From positions 821,501-885,500 of the forward strand of contig JAJGOT010000204.1 of the NCBI GenBank assembly GCA_022457155.1: DNA of 64,000 bases. The letters run 5' to 3'. Positions 1-10,400 of this stretch are shown here, piece by piece. Origin of the DNA: Cladopsammia gracilis. Its lineage: Eukaryota; Cnidaria; Anthozoa; Scleractinia; Dendrophylliidae. Position numbers and translations under genes: made by a program. Under the pieces are notes generated by a model. That model was not told where the DNA came from and did no database searches. It saw only the letters and a program-made list of their open reading frames with translations. The stretch's first letter is position 1. Each line of letters begins with the position of its first letter.

Positions 1-1
1 C

Positions 2-220
2 ATTATAATTTTTGTGATATGCTATTTTCCTTACCAAGCCATGTATTTGTGGGAGAGAATAGCGAACGTACAGGAATGGAAATTTCGATATCATAGCCTA
101 ATGCAGAGGTATATTTTTATTTTAACATGTCTGCCAAGTGCATTGCACCCGGTGTGTTATGGAACAATGAACAGTTTTTATGCCAAGGCATTCTCAAAGA
201 TTTTCTTGTGCAAATGCTAA
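2..220 (+). CDS. Rhodopsin-type GPCR, C-terminal end (partial)
   Basis: The frame is open from the left edge to TAA at 218-220, so this is the 3' end of a gene or exon whose start lies outside the window. The first residues are a hydrophobic run ending in CYFPYQ, which fits the CWxP end of transmembrane helix 6. A short extracellular loop follows, then helix 7 with LPSALHPVCYG, the family NPxxY motif in the form HPVCY. A basic and cysteine-rich helix-8-like tail (ending FLCKC) closes the protein and could be palmitoylated. Family A receptors of this kind sense peptides or amines at the plasma membrane, but too little remains to name a ligand. AATAAA signals occur at 309-314 and 400-405. The GPCR class is well supported; the subfamily is not. 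Confidence 0.8.
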   Translation: MIIFVICYFPYQAMYLWERIANVQEWKFRYHSLMQRYIFILTCLPSALHPVCYGTMNSFYAKAFSKIFLCKC

Positions 221-1720
221 AATTTCAAATGTTTGCTTCATAGAACAGCTTCTAAATGACTTTAATATCTTCTAAGTTACCGATAAGGGATTCAATAATT
301 TTCATATCAATAAACTGAAATTAAGTCGTTACGCCGACAACCGAAACTGTAAGGTAAACATGAACCGCGACTTTTTCGCGCACTTGCACAGGTTTTAAAA
401 ATAAAGGGCCAAGATGTAGGCGCGCCGGCTGAAATAGCTGTAAACGACGAAATATATAACACTTGTAAAATTTATCTGTCTTTATTGCAAGGTGTAATAA
501 ATAAATGTCTTAAAGTGCTGTTGTTGAGTGTTTATTCCAGTCACACCTTTTAAGTTGAAACTTAAATGCCGCCCGTTCTCAACACGAGCGGCGATGATCG
601 ACCTAAAAGCTGGATTCAGTTTGACTTGTACCAAATCACTTGTGGTAGTCCTTTTTCGTTTAGTCTCGTCGTCTCTGTTCATAAACGTGGAATCCGAGGC
701 ATAAAAACGGCTCATTTTGCTTCTGGTGTTTTGGAACTAGATTATTCACCAGTATATTCGTTTCTAAAAAACTGAGCGTTTGATAGCCAGAATGTTTTAT
801 CGCCTGGGATTTCGTTTCATTTGGAGATCGCCTAACATCGGTTTTTCGAAATGCGAGGGAATTCTATCGTTGATTCTTACCGGAGATACTCACTTATGGG
901 AAAAAGTATGAGGCTATACCGACGAAACACAAATAACTCAAAATTAATGTCTGTGTCAACAAGTAAATTATTCAGTCCGCCAACAAATTTCAGTCAGTCA
1001 TAGTAGCACAGTGTCCGCTTATGTTTCGTCGAATTTCATTAGTTTAATTGAATTCGACACGGCAGAAATGCGACGTTTGAACCGGGCCTTAATTCTCACC
1101 AGAGACATAGGCACAAAAGATTCGCATCAAGTGGAAATGAACACGACGCGAGCATAAGAACAAAGTTAAAGATTTCATCCATGCCCTCCAGCCTGCGCGA
1201 ATAGACACCTTTTGTCTCTCCCGCCGATTCAGTGCTTGCGCCGAGCCCGCTTTAATTTCACGCTGATACGAGTGCTGTTGTCCCCGCGCGCTCCTACTCG
1301 CGTCGCTTGTAAAAATCAGATTCAAGGTTATAGGAGGAGTACCTTGAAAAAAGTTCGACTAAACTCGAATGAATTAACTATTATTGAAAACACACGCGGT
1401 ACGTTGCGTTGCAATACCACAAAATATTAATAAAAAGAAAAATTAAAGATAGATGAGGATGTTAAACAGTTTCCTCGAGGTATATCGCAAAATAATTAAG
1501 ACTTAAATAATGACAAAAGACAACATAAATTGGTGACAATAAGAACAGGAAGACATTTTCTATTGAGTACATCATTCGTTTTTATTTTTCATGAAAAAGA
1601 TCTGCGGTAGTATCAGTGAAATGTTTAACAGCACTTGGTTAAAATGATTGACTACAACAACGTCCACCGCGTGAGTCAAAACATAAAATAGTTTATTAAA
1701 ATAATTTCCATTAGAATAAA
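221..1720. other. Intergenic, GPCR 3' flank
   Basis: It holds the likely polyadenylation signals of the GPCR gene (AATAAA at 309-314 and 400-405). A lone end sequence GAACCGGGCCTTA near 1080-1092 matches the right end of the small element at 10858-10977, so it is a probable transposon scar. Short open frames here show no recognisable domain. Confidence 0.5.
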
Positions 1721-1797
1721 CTGCAAAAACAGCCGTCTCGATCTTTTAGCTCTCGGTCGGCGTTAGCGCGACGCGCGAGAGGCGGCTGTTTTTGCAG
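1721..1797. repeat. Short foldback repeat
   Basis: CTGCAAAAACAGCCG on the left is mirrored by CGGCTGTTTTTGCAG on the right around a GC-rich centre, a MITE-like hairpin of about 77 bp. No coding potential. Confidence 0.6.
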
Positions 1798-1876
1798 CGG
1801 TAGAATCCCTAAAACTTAAACCGTCTGGGGAAACATGAAACTTTTCGAGAGATTAAAGGGTCAAGTTATATTCTAA

Positions 1877-1877
1877 A

Positions 1878-1923
<46 letters not shown>

Positions 1924-1990
1924 TAGAGAATTATAATTATAAAATATAGTATATTTTATAAATATGAAATATAATTATATAGAGAACACA

Positions 1991-2039
<49 letters not shown>

Positions 2040-2051
2040 TAATAATAATAA
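1877..2051. repeat. Two (TAA)n microsatellites
   Basis: Runs of AAT/TAA units occupy about 1877-1922 and 1991-2051, separated by roughly 70 bp of AT-rich sequence. The second run directly abuts the inverted-repeat element that starts near 2052. Confidence 0.95.
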
Positions 2052-2480
2052 GGAGGGGAGGTTACTCTGAAAATTTAGTGGGTGGGGGTGTGCCGCTGGG
2101 ACTCTGAGACCCTTAACCTATACTAGACCGTTTTGGCGTAATTTTGCAACCCTATTCTAGACTAAACACCGAAAAACCCCACCCTATCCTAGACTCGCTA
2201 TTTTCCAGAAACTCGTTCACTATCACAGTTATTAGTTAACAGGGTCAGTAAAAATGTCGTACTGCCCGCCGTACCGATTTTTAAATGCCATTTGCCAGTA
2301 AACCTTGTCTAGAATAAATTCTTCACGCAACTGATCAGTTTTGCGGAAAATGATACCCTATTCTAGACCAAAAATCTCTGATTACTATACCCTATCTCAG
2401 ACTAAACTGCCTGAAAACCATACCCTTCACAGCGGCACATACCCTATATAGCTTATTTATGGAAGTACCCCTCCCCCCCC
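2052..2480. mobile_element. TIR element with repeated CCCTATTCTAGAC motif
   Basis: The ends are G-rich on the left (GGAGGGGAGGTTACT) and the imperfect complement on the right (AAGTACCCCTCC). The inner ends share a GTGCCGCTG/CAGCGGCAC pair. Inside are about seven variants of CCCTATTCTAGAC spread through both halves, like the subterminal repeats that bind transposase in many DNA transposons. A related fragment lies at about 38395-38455. No transposase is encoded. Confidence 0.65.
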
Positions 2481-3764
2481 CGGGTCTAAATCAGCCTACA
2501 ACTCGCTTACAACTGTCGCAGGCAACACGAAAAAACTTGTAGGTTTTTGAAACATGTTTTAAAACCCTACGACAATCGTAGCCACATACAATGCTTTATG
2601 ATGCGTGTTGTATACAATTTTCGCGTGACGCAAGCAGTGCGCGCTACAAAAATCGCATGCGACAAAGTTGTGCCGTGGAAATCGGCCTATAGAAAGATAA
2701 AAAATGTAAAAACAAAATATGTAAAAAGGACAATAGGAATTAATTAGACATACAAAGTATATTCTCGCCGGATTTTAATAATTCTCAAAGCATGCACAAG
2801 AACTATGTTTAAGAACAGGTTTTTGCACCTTTCCTTTTTCGTAGCGCAACTGTGGATGTAACTCAGAATAACATCAACCGGGTAGCAACATATTTCCAAC
2901 ACGGACGGTTACCATATGATTTCAACTTTTACCTAGGTAAATTTCAAATAATAGCCGCAGGACGCTTAATTAAAATTTAACAATAGCCGCTGCACGCTTA
3001 ATCGTGCCGCGTGTTGCTATGATGATTAAACTAATTTTTCCTATTTGGCTTTTTTCTACGACGACGTTATTGCAATTGGGTGTATATATTTTTAACATTT
3101 AACATTTTAATATTTTGATGCCAAGCATCTTGTTTTCTGTTTTTTTTTTAGTATATTTTAGCTTTAATCCGGTAAATTAGCAGTCAATGAGACGCTAGGA
3201 CTTTAACAGGTTTACAATCCGTGAATAAATAAAGTGGTGGGGAGTGAAACAGACAAATTTCGTTTATCAACTAGATTAAAAAAGTAAATTAGCCAGTGTA
3301 AAAGAATTCAAAAGCTGACAGGGCAAGCGCTCGAAACGTCAGTTTTTTAAATCTCATTACGGTGGCCAATTTACTTTATCAAGTTGAGAAATAGAGGTTA
3401 TTCAGCGAAAATAGAAATGAATAAACTGTTTATTATACGACAGTCATCTCGTAAATCTAGATTTTTGAAAGTGTTTTTCCTAGCGCGCAGTCAGAAGAGT
3501 GTAATAACGTGTCATATTTGCAATCATTTTGATTTATATTTGCACTCTAGAATGCTATGTCGAATGATAAACCAGTTCTATTAAAACCAGTTATAACATA
3601 GCTAGCAGAGCCGCATAATCAAATTCAGTATACGTAAGCGTGCTCAAAATCCCGATAGTGCACGCTGATAGCGTGAGCAAATCGCCAAAGTGCCATTTTT
3701 GACCGTGATTTCTTTTTTAAAAATTAAGAATTTTGTATTTAAACTGCAGTAAAATAAATTTTAT
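2481..3764. other. Intergenic with a small inverted repeat
   Basis: Mostly AT-rich unique-looking DNA. At about 3280-3383, GTAAATTAGCCAGTG and the later TTACGGTGGCCAATTTAC form an imperfect inverted repeat around CTGACAGGGCAAGCGCTCG. It resembles the hairpin at 54722-54841. No gene is recognised. Confidence 0.45.
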
Positions 3765-3939
3765 AAACTAATTTCGATTTTGAGGCGTCAATACTGCATT
3801 ATATTGACGGTTAGTTGGAAGAAAATATGTTCCGTATTGGGCGGAGTCGCGAAGCGACGAAGCCCAATACGGAGAATATATTTTCTTCCAACGCCGTCAA
3901 TATAATGCAGTATTGACGCCTCAAAATCGAAATTAGTTT
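3765..3939. repeat. Long near-perfect palindrome (foldback MITE)
   Basis: Two arms of about 78 bp, starting AAACTAATTTCGATTTTGAG on the left and ending with its exact complement on the right, flank a short centre GGAGTCGCGAAGCGACG that is itself a hairpin. The arms differ by only a few bases or small gaps. There is no coding potential. It is a foldback element or a recent inverted duplication. Confidence 0.85.
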
Positions 3940-4798
3940 TGTATCACGATTCAACTGTTTTTCGGGCAAAAAGAAAGCAAAACGGAAGGTAACTTGTGCT
4001 GATCAAAGCTGAAATTCTTACTAGTAGCGAGCTGACGTACACGACGTTTTGTACGCGTTATCATATTTTTGTTTTGCAAAAAAGTTTCAAAAACACGGAC
4101 TTTTCACGCTATAAATTGCTCATTGAAATAGAACAAATTTGATAGAACATCTTTTCGAAGTTTTTCAAAGTTACAAACGTCGAAAAAATTAGTAAATAAC
4201 GGAAAATTGCCGAGGTTTTGGCCCAAAACGTTTTTTCAAATTATGATGGCGTGATAGCGCGCGCACAGCATAGCTCAATGTAAACAAACCATTCAAACGA
4301 ACAAAAGCAGCTTTTAAACTCATCTTATCGTTGACTTTCGATAGAAAGGGTCGTTGCATTGAATACAGCGTTGTTTATCTGCCAAACTTGACAAAGTAAT
4401 CAACATTTTGGCCCCTCCTGTGAAGATAATTTTAAATTTTGGTTTTCTACGCAAGGAACCCATTAAATTGCCACGGAAAATTTTCAACCAATCACAGGCT
4501 GGTTTTTGAGATGACAATACGACTTTATATTGACGTCTCAAAAGCAGGCAAAAGCAGGCAAAAGTATCTGAGAATCGTGATATATGGGAAATGTATAGGA
4601 CTAGAAATGAGAATTAAATTTTGAAATTAGGGCTTAAAGACCATAAAAGAAGGGAATGATCTCAAGGAGACAATATGGGAAAGTTCGACATAAAATTTCA
4701 AAGGAAAACTAAGAAAGCTTTTAACTCCACCTGAACACTAAACTACAAAACAGGGAAAATGGCGTTGTACTGTTTTTCCATATTATTATAGTGCTTTT
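3940..4798. other. Intergenic, few features
   Basis: No gene recognised. At about 4566-4640, GGGAAATGTATAGGACTAG and its neighbours match the end of the repeat at 22651-22866, so this is a fragment of that family. Confidence 0.45.
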
Positions 4799-5081
4799 AG
4801 AGCCGTTTTCAACTGAGTGTTGAAAGTAATCTCGTAATTGCTTTAGTTTTGCATTGCTACGCTTTGTGATTGGCTAAAAAATCTCGCGCCATTTTCTCAA
4901 CCAATCAGAAGTAAAACCAAAACCAATCGTGACTTGGTTGCACGCGTTTTCCCGCGCTTGGCGCCGGCTACATGTATTTGCTTCGAGTTCTGATTGGTTC
5001 ATCGGATTGTCTGCAAGTTCTGTGATTGGTCAGAGTAATTGCTTTGGTTTTAGTTTTACGACTCTCAACTGAAAACCGCTA
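4799..5081 (+). mobile_element. CCAAT-rich MITE, copy A
   Basis: About 283 bp with terminal inverted repeats GAGCCGTTTTCAACTGAG and CTCAACTGAAAACCGCT. The interior is full of ATTGGT/ACCAAT words in both orientations, for example TGATTGGCTAAAAAAT and CAACCAATCAGAAG, plus CGCGCTTGGCGCCGGC. Related copies lie at 5296-5562, 51726-51893 (truncated) and 60143-60411. It has no open frame, so it is non-autonomous. Confidence 0.85.
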
Positions 5082-5295
5082 TAAAGGAAACTGTGCGAAA
5101 GCTAAATACAGTTTGAACTTTTTGGTTCTTTTAGCTCAATGTTACAGCAGCAGAAAATTTTAAGGAAAGGAATTTATTCCGCGAAAATCCTAGCTGACCT
5201 TATTTCGTACCCAAAACGACACATCTCTCCGAAAACATACGAAAGTTTGAGGCGATATTTTACTAAAGAAAACACTAGTTTTGCATCTAATTTAG

Positions 5296-5562
5296 AAGAG
5301 TTTTCAATTGAGTGTTGAAAGCAATTTGACAATTGCTTTGGTTTTGCATTGCTATGCTTTGTGATTGGCTAAAAAAATCTCGCGCCATTTTCTCAACCAA
5401 TCAGAAGTAAAACCAAAACCAATCGCGTTTTCCCGCGCTTGGCGCCGGCTACATGTATTTGCTTCGAGTTCTGATTGGTTCATTGGATTGTCTGCGGGTT
5501 CTGTGATTGGTCAGAGTAATTACTTTGGTTTTGGTTTTACGACACTCAATTGAAAACCGCTC
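5296..5562 (+). mobile_element. CCAAT-rich MITE, copy B
   Basis: Second copy, only about 215 bp after copy A and in the same orientation. It starts AGAGTTTTCAATTGAG and ends CTCAATTGAAAACCGCTC. It carries a short internal deletion compared with copy A between the CCAATC and CGCGTTTTCC words. Confidence 0.85.
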
Positions 5563-7045
5563 TTTTACGAACTTTTAAGGCGACTAAGGCTTTCAGAACA
5601 GCTTTTACACCGAAACGATTTGTTGAGTGCACCTGCAGAGAAATAATGAACAAACCTAAAAAAAAGTGGTAATAGATATGAGGAACCATTATATTTTGCC
5701 GTTCATTATCTGGTTACTTTTTTTAATAATAATAAAAACTACAAGGCATAAAAACCGAGGTTGCAGGGAAACGAAAAAGCAGTACTAACAGCTTTACACA
5801 AGATTGTTCATTGTAAGATTGTAAGATCTAAGATTGTTCATGAACAGTATTCTTCACATCTAACTGCTTGAACGTTGTTTTATAAAATAGCAACTACCAA
5901 ACTGGAATTAATGAGCTTTTTGGATATTCACTGAGCTTTTTGGATATTCACTGAGGAAATATTCACTGAGGAGACTAAAGAAGAGAAATTGTTAAGAAAT
6001 TTAAAAAACCTATTCATTCTTAAGATAAAAATCATTCATTTATTTGGTAGAAATTTGTTTGGAAATATCGGTTGACTGAAATGTCATGTTTGCGAAAGAA
6101 TACCTCTTATTTTTTCCTGCAATTAGGTATATCTTCAAACTTAAAAGGGGAAGACTTTTAACAACTTAAAAGTTGTATATTTGAGAGCTAATTATGCGCG
6201 AAATGAATATCAAACTAATTTGCACTGTGAGAAAACTTCAATTTAGCACTCAGCCATGATGTACTTTGAAATAAAAGACTCGATTGCGGCTCTCAGGCTA
6301 AAATAAAGTACCTTTTGCCGACAAAACCGTTTGAGCAGAGTAATGCATTAGAGTAGTTTCAAAATACCGTTTTAAAAGCTCAGCTAATAGATCACCTATA
6401 ATGGGGGCAAACGGCTTCATATTGAAAAAGTTTAATATCATAAAATCGCTGCCGTATAACATTTGATGTTTGCTAAGCTGGTTTACCCCGTTCACATCAA
6501 TGATTAAACATTGCTGTTTAGTTTAAAACAGTTTTAGAAAAATATCTCCAAACGCCCAGTAATATCTGGAGTGAAATCTTGACTACAATTACGACCATTC
6601 CAGATACTGTGGTCTGAAGCGCAGACATTTAAAAACGTTCAAGATAGAGGCTAAAAACGCAGTTAAACTAAACAACATTAATACATATTTATAAGCGTTG
6701 GTGTGAACGTGGCTTTAAAGTTAAACCTTATGTCATGCCGGTGATGTGATATAAACCCTAAACTACCTACAGTATGACATTTTAAATAAAAGCTATATAG
6801 ATCAGTCCTTTCCTGTGGATTTTACAAGATATAATTTTTTAAAATTTTATTTTGGCCGTTATTGGTTGGCGTTATTTAATTGTTTGATTGACGAAGAAAG
6901 ATTGCTATTTTCTAGTGAGACTCCAGCAAGTTTCCCTTGTCGTAAAAAAGAAACCGTACAGCAACATAGATATTCGTTATTTCAATTCATTTTTCAGTGT
7001 TTTTAAGTTTGCTTAGCACTGGTTAAAAGTAAAAGAGAAGTAAGA
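5563..7045. other. Intergenic, nothing clear
   Basis: No supported gene. There is a short direct repeat of TGAGCTTTTTGGATATTCAC near 5920-5960. A minus-strand open frame at 6298-6495 has a fragment like the GSDF metal site of amidohydrolases but is too short to call. Confidence 0.4.
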
Positions 7046-7051
7046 TTTATT
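7046..7051 (-). terminator. DHPS: Candidate polyadenylation signal for DHPS
   Basis: AATAAA on the minus strand (TTTATT on plus), about 370 bp downstream of the DHPS stop codon. The inverted repeat at 7247-7368 would lie inside the 3' UTR if this signal is used. Confidence 0.4.
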
Positions 7052-7246
7052 TTGTGGTCTCCACAGTGGAGTTATTAAATTCTAACCATCTATTTTAGCC
7101 TGCGTGATAATTCGCGAGAGAGCAAGGCATGTTGTGACGGCGGTCCGCGTGAAGAAAAAGGAAAAAATAAGATGACCTGTCTGGCCACTCTCTACTGCGG
7201 CTCCGGAGCCAAATCCTTGACACCGATCGTACAATTTCGACATTAA

Positions 7247-7368
7247 CGCAGGAAGCCTGCGTAGCTGGCGTTTTTTTTTTTTTTGTTGGCGCGCGCGAGA
7301 ATTCGCGAGCGGCGAATGCTCGCGCGCGCCAACAAAAAAACCGTCAGCTGCGCAGGCTATTACGCAGG
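7247..7368. repeat. GC-rich palindrome in DHPS 3' region
   Basis: AGCCTGCGTAGCTGGCG with a T-run on the left pairs with an A-run and CGTCAGCTGCGCAGGCT on the right. The inner arms are TTGGCGCGCGCGAG and CTCGCGCGCGCCAA. On RNA it would fold as a strong hairpin 3' of the DHPS stop codon. It is probably a MITE. Confidence 0.75.
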
Positions 7369-7416
7369 CTGCATCTGTAATGCATCATCTGCAAATCCAG
7401 CTCAAAGAGCTGATTT

Positions 7417-10400
7417 TTAGTTGTCAAGTTTAAAGTTCCTCGCAAACGTCTCAGCTACCAAGAGTGGAAATACAAGGGAGGCATCGGCACAAACCTGAAA
7501 TAAACACATCAACATTCTTGTCAGTATGTCCGTGGTTTTCCACTGATTGCCCAAGTTCTTTGACGTATTAATTTATGAGATTTATTGTTTTAGAAGAAAC
7601 GTGCAGTTTAGAACCGCGTCTTACCACCACTAAGACAATTAATAACAATAAAAAAAATACAAAACGATTGAACAAAACTATGTAATTTTCTTTCAACCAA
7701 ACAGATAAAATAGGTGTAGCTGTCAGACTTAGCCCATTTGACAAACTTTTAATGGCTATAGAATCATGAGCCGCAATCGGGGAATTTCGCCGCAAAGAAC
7801 GCATAAAATCGCCTAGTATGTCCATATTGACGAGGTTGATGCGTTGTCCGTCAGGTATTAGCAGGTGTCCGTGTTACATGGTTGTGCCTAAAGAATACCG
7901 TTTAGAGGGACGTCGGACACCTTATTAAGACTTATATAACGTAATGTCGACACTAAGAATTTTATTTTCAATACATTTTTAAGTGTAAAAAAGAAAATCT
8001 AAAATCCCCCACTCAGGATTGAACCTGTGATCTCAGCTAGGCTTAGGCTTAGGCCCCGTCCACACGTATACGTTTACGTTCGTAAACGCATATTTTTTTA
8101 TGCGTTTAGGCCTCCCGTCCACACGTAAACGATGAAAACGGTCACCCTAAACGGATATTTTCGAAAACGCTCTCCAAAGTGGATATTTTCGAAAACGCCG
8201 TTTACCCGTTTACGTGTGGACAGGCGTAAACGGATGTTTTCGTAAACGCTGATGTCACAGCTGTTTATGGCGCATGTTCAAGTTATCTAGCGCATGCTCC
8301 ATGCAGATTTTTAGCGTTTACGTATCGTTTTAGCGTTTACGTGTGGACAGGTGAAAACGAATCGTAAACGATGGCTGGCTTCGTGTGGATGGGAGCGTTT
8401 TAGATAAAAAAATATGCGTTTACGAACGTAAACGTATACGTGTGGACGGGGCCTTAGATAGCCTACCGTACCACTGTACCACTGTACCACTGTACCACCT
8501 AGCTTCTCGGGTTGTTCAGGCCTAAATTTAACTATATAAACTGCTTCCCATAACCAGTTACTCCGTTATATAAGTTTCAATAAGGTGTCCGACGTCCTTC
8601 TGAACGGTATTCTTTAGGCTTAACCGTGTTACATGTAAGTAGGCTTAACAACCTCTCCTCAATAACCTCACTTTCACTACTTGCCCAGTTGTTACGCTTT
8701 CTTTTTTCAGAAAACTGTTCTAGCTTAACTTAACTCAGTTTAGCTAAGTTTGTTCCAGCGGCTCTTTCAAAAATGAAAGCCGGACATTTCTCAATACAAT
8801 GAGAGAACCGACTGGCCATTAGTTTGAAATGTCAGCCGTCCACTCGTTCTACACCCCACTCCTCTGTGGGCGTGTGGGCGTGTGGGCGTGGTCTCCCCCT
8901 GCTTCCACGAGGAGTTTTAGCTGGGAGACGGCTGGCATTTTAGTCTCCAATGCCAACATACTAAGGGCTCGTCACGCAATTCGTATGGGAGGAGCGCGTG
9001 ACGAGTCCTAAGGACACCTGCATTGGAGGATGCCAACACTTCAGACTAACTAGTTTTACATGATTTTTTTTTGGTTAAACTGAGCTGTCAAATAAAGAAA
9101 GTGACAAACGGAGTAAATTTATAGGTTGGACTGCTGAAGGTGGTAATTCATTCCATGCCGAAGGTGGTCGGCTTAATGCGGTTTTCACATAACCAAAATA
9201 ACTCAACTTTTGTGCTGGCAGAAAAAAGTGGCCGCAATACAGAGCCGGTTGTAAGGTTAGACTTCACTCTTCTGTTGGCTTTATTTTTTATTTTTTTTAT
9301 TTTTTTTTTTCGGAAACAACTTTATTTGAAACAATACATTATTTACATCACTACATTACAATATGATACTACACAAAACTACACAGACATACAATTACAT
9401 TTACAAATTTACTAATATTAATTACAGAAGAACTGTCCACTTTCGGCGAAAAGCAGGCAAGCATTTCTTTGCAATTGCAGTTTCTTTAATTATTTCCATT
9501 TTTTCTTGTATTCGCAGCAGGAAGTTACGGAAGTATAGTTCACCTTGGCACCTGTTTGACGTGCAGAATATATAGTATTTTGCTATTAGAATTGAGTAAT
9601 TTAAAGCCTGCCAGTATTTTGTATTGTCAAAGTAGCCGTATAATATGCTACCATGTTTTAAAGAAAGTCTTTCACGTGCTTTTTCAAACCACCACTCCTG
9701 AAACGTATTCCAGAAGGAGAGTGATTTACTGCATTGGATTAACATATGGTTTAAAGTTTGCTTCTCACGCCCACATAACGGACACAAATAACTTTCAGAG
9801 ATACCGTCACGGTAAAGGCTCATTTGAGTCGGGAGTATGTTATGTATAATTTTGTATTGAAACATTATAAGTTTAATTTCTTTTGTAACTGTAAAAGGCA
9901 TTTGGCAAACTTTATGAACATTTTTTTCTAAAAAGCCGTATCGTAAAATTTTAGTTTGAGAAGTTGGTGGTACGAAAGTGTTTTTTAAGATTGCTGAATA
10001 AATGAAACTTGTGATTAGGGGTGTGGTAGAAGTATCGTTGAGGTTGTTTTGACCATGCGGTTTTAAAGCATTTTTCCACGCGCGAGGAATGGCATTGATA
10101 AGACCATAAAACTTCGTAAAGGGTACATCTAAATTAAACTTTGTTTTAAATTCTAAAAAGTTACAGAAGTTGCCTTGTTCATTTAGTAAATCTTGCACAT
10201 GAATAACCTTTTTTGAGAACCATTTTCTATAAAAAACTTGCTTCTTATCAATTAGAATATTACAGTTGTTCCATATAATTTCATTTTTGATATTGGTAGT
10301 AATACAATCAGGTAAGTTTTTGAAGTCGCGCCAATAATCGAGAATCATGCGATAAAAAATAGGGAGGCTCTCTAGCTTAAGTAATTCGGTTTTATAGTTA

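Noticed and set aside
566..1430. Short plus- and minus-strand frames near the GPCR
   Set aside because: Overlapping, no domain, no splice or codon support.
6298..6495. Minus-strand frame with LYGSDF, like amidohydrolase-2 enzymes
   Set aside because: Only 65 codons with an upstream stop, no other family motif, no neighbouring exon found. Too weak to call even a pseudogene.
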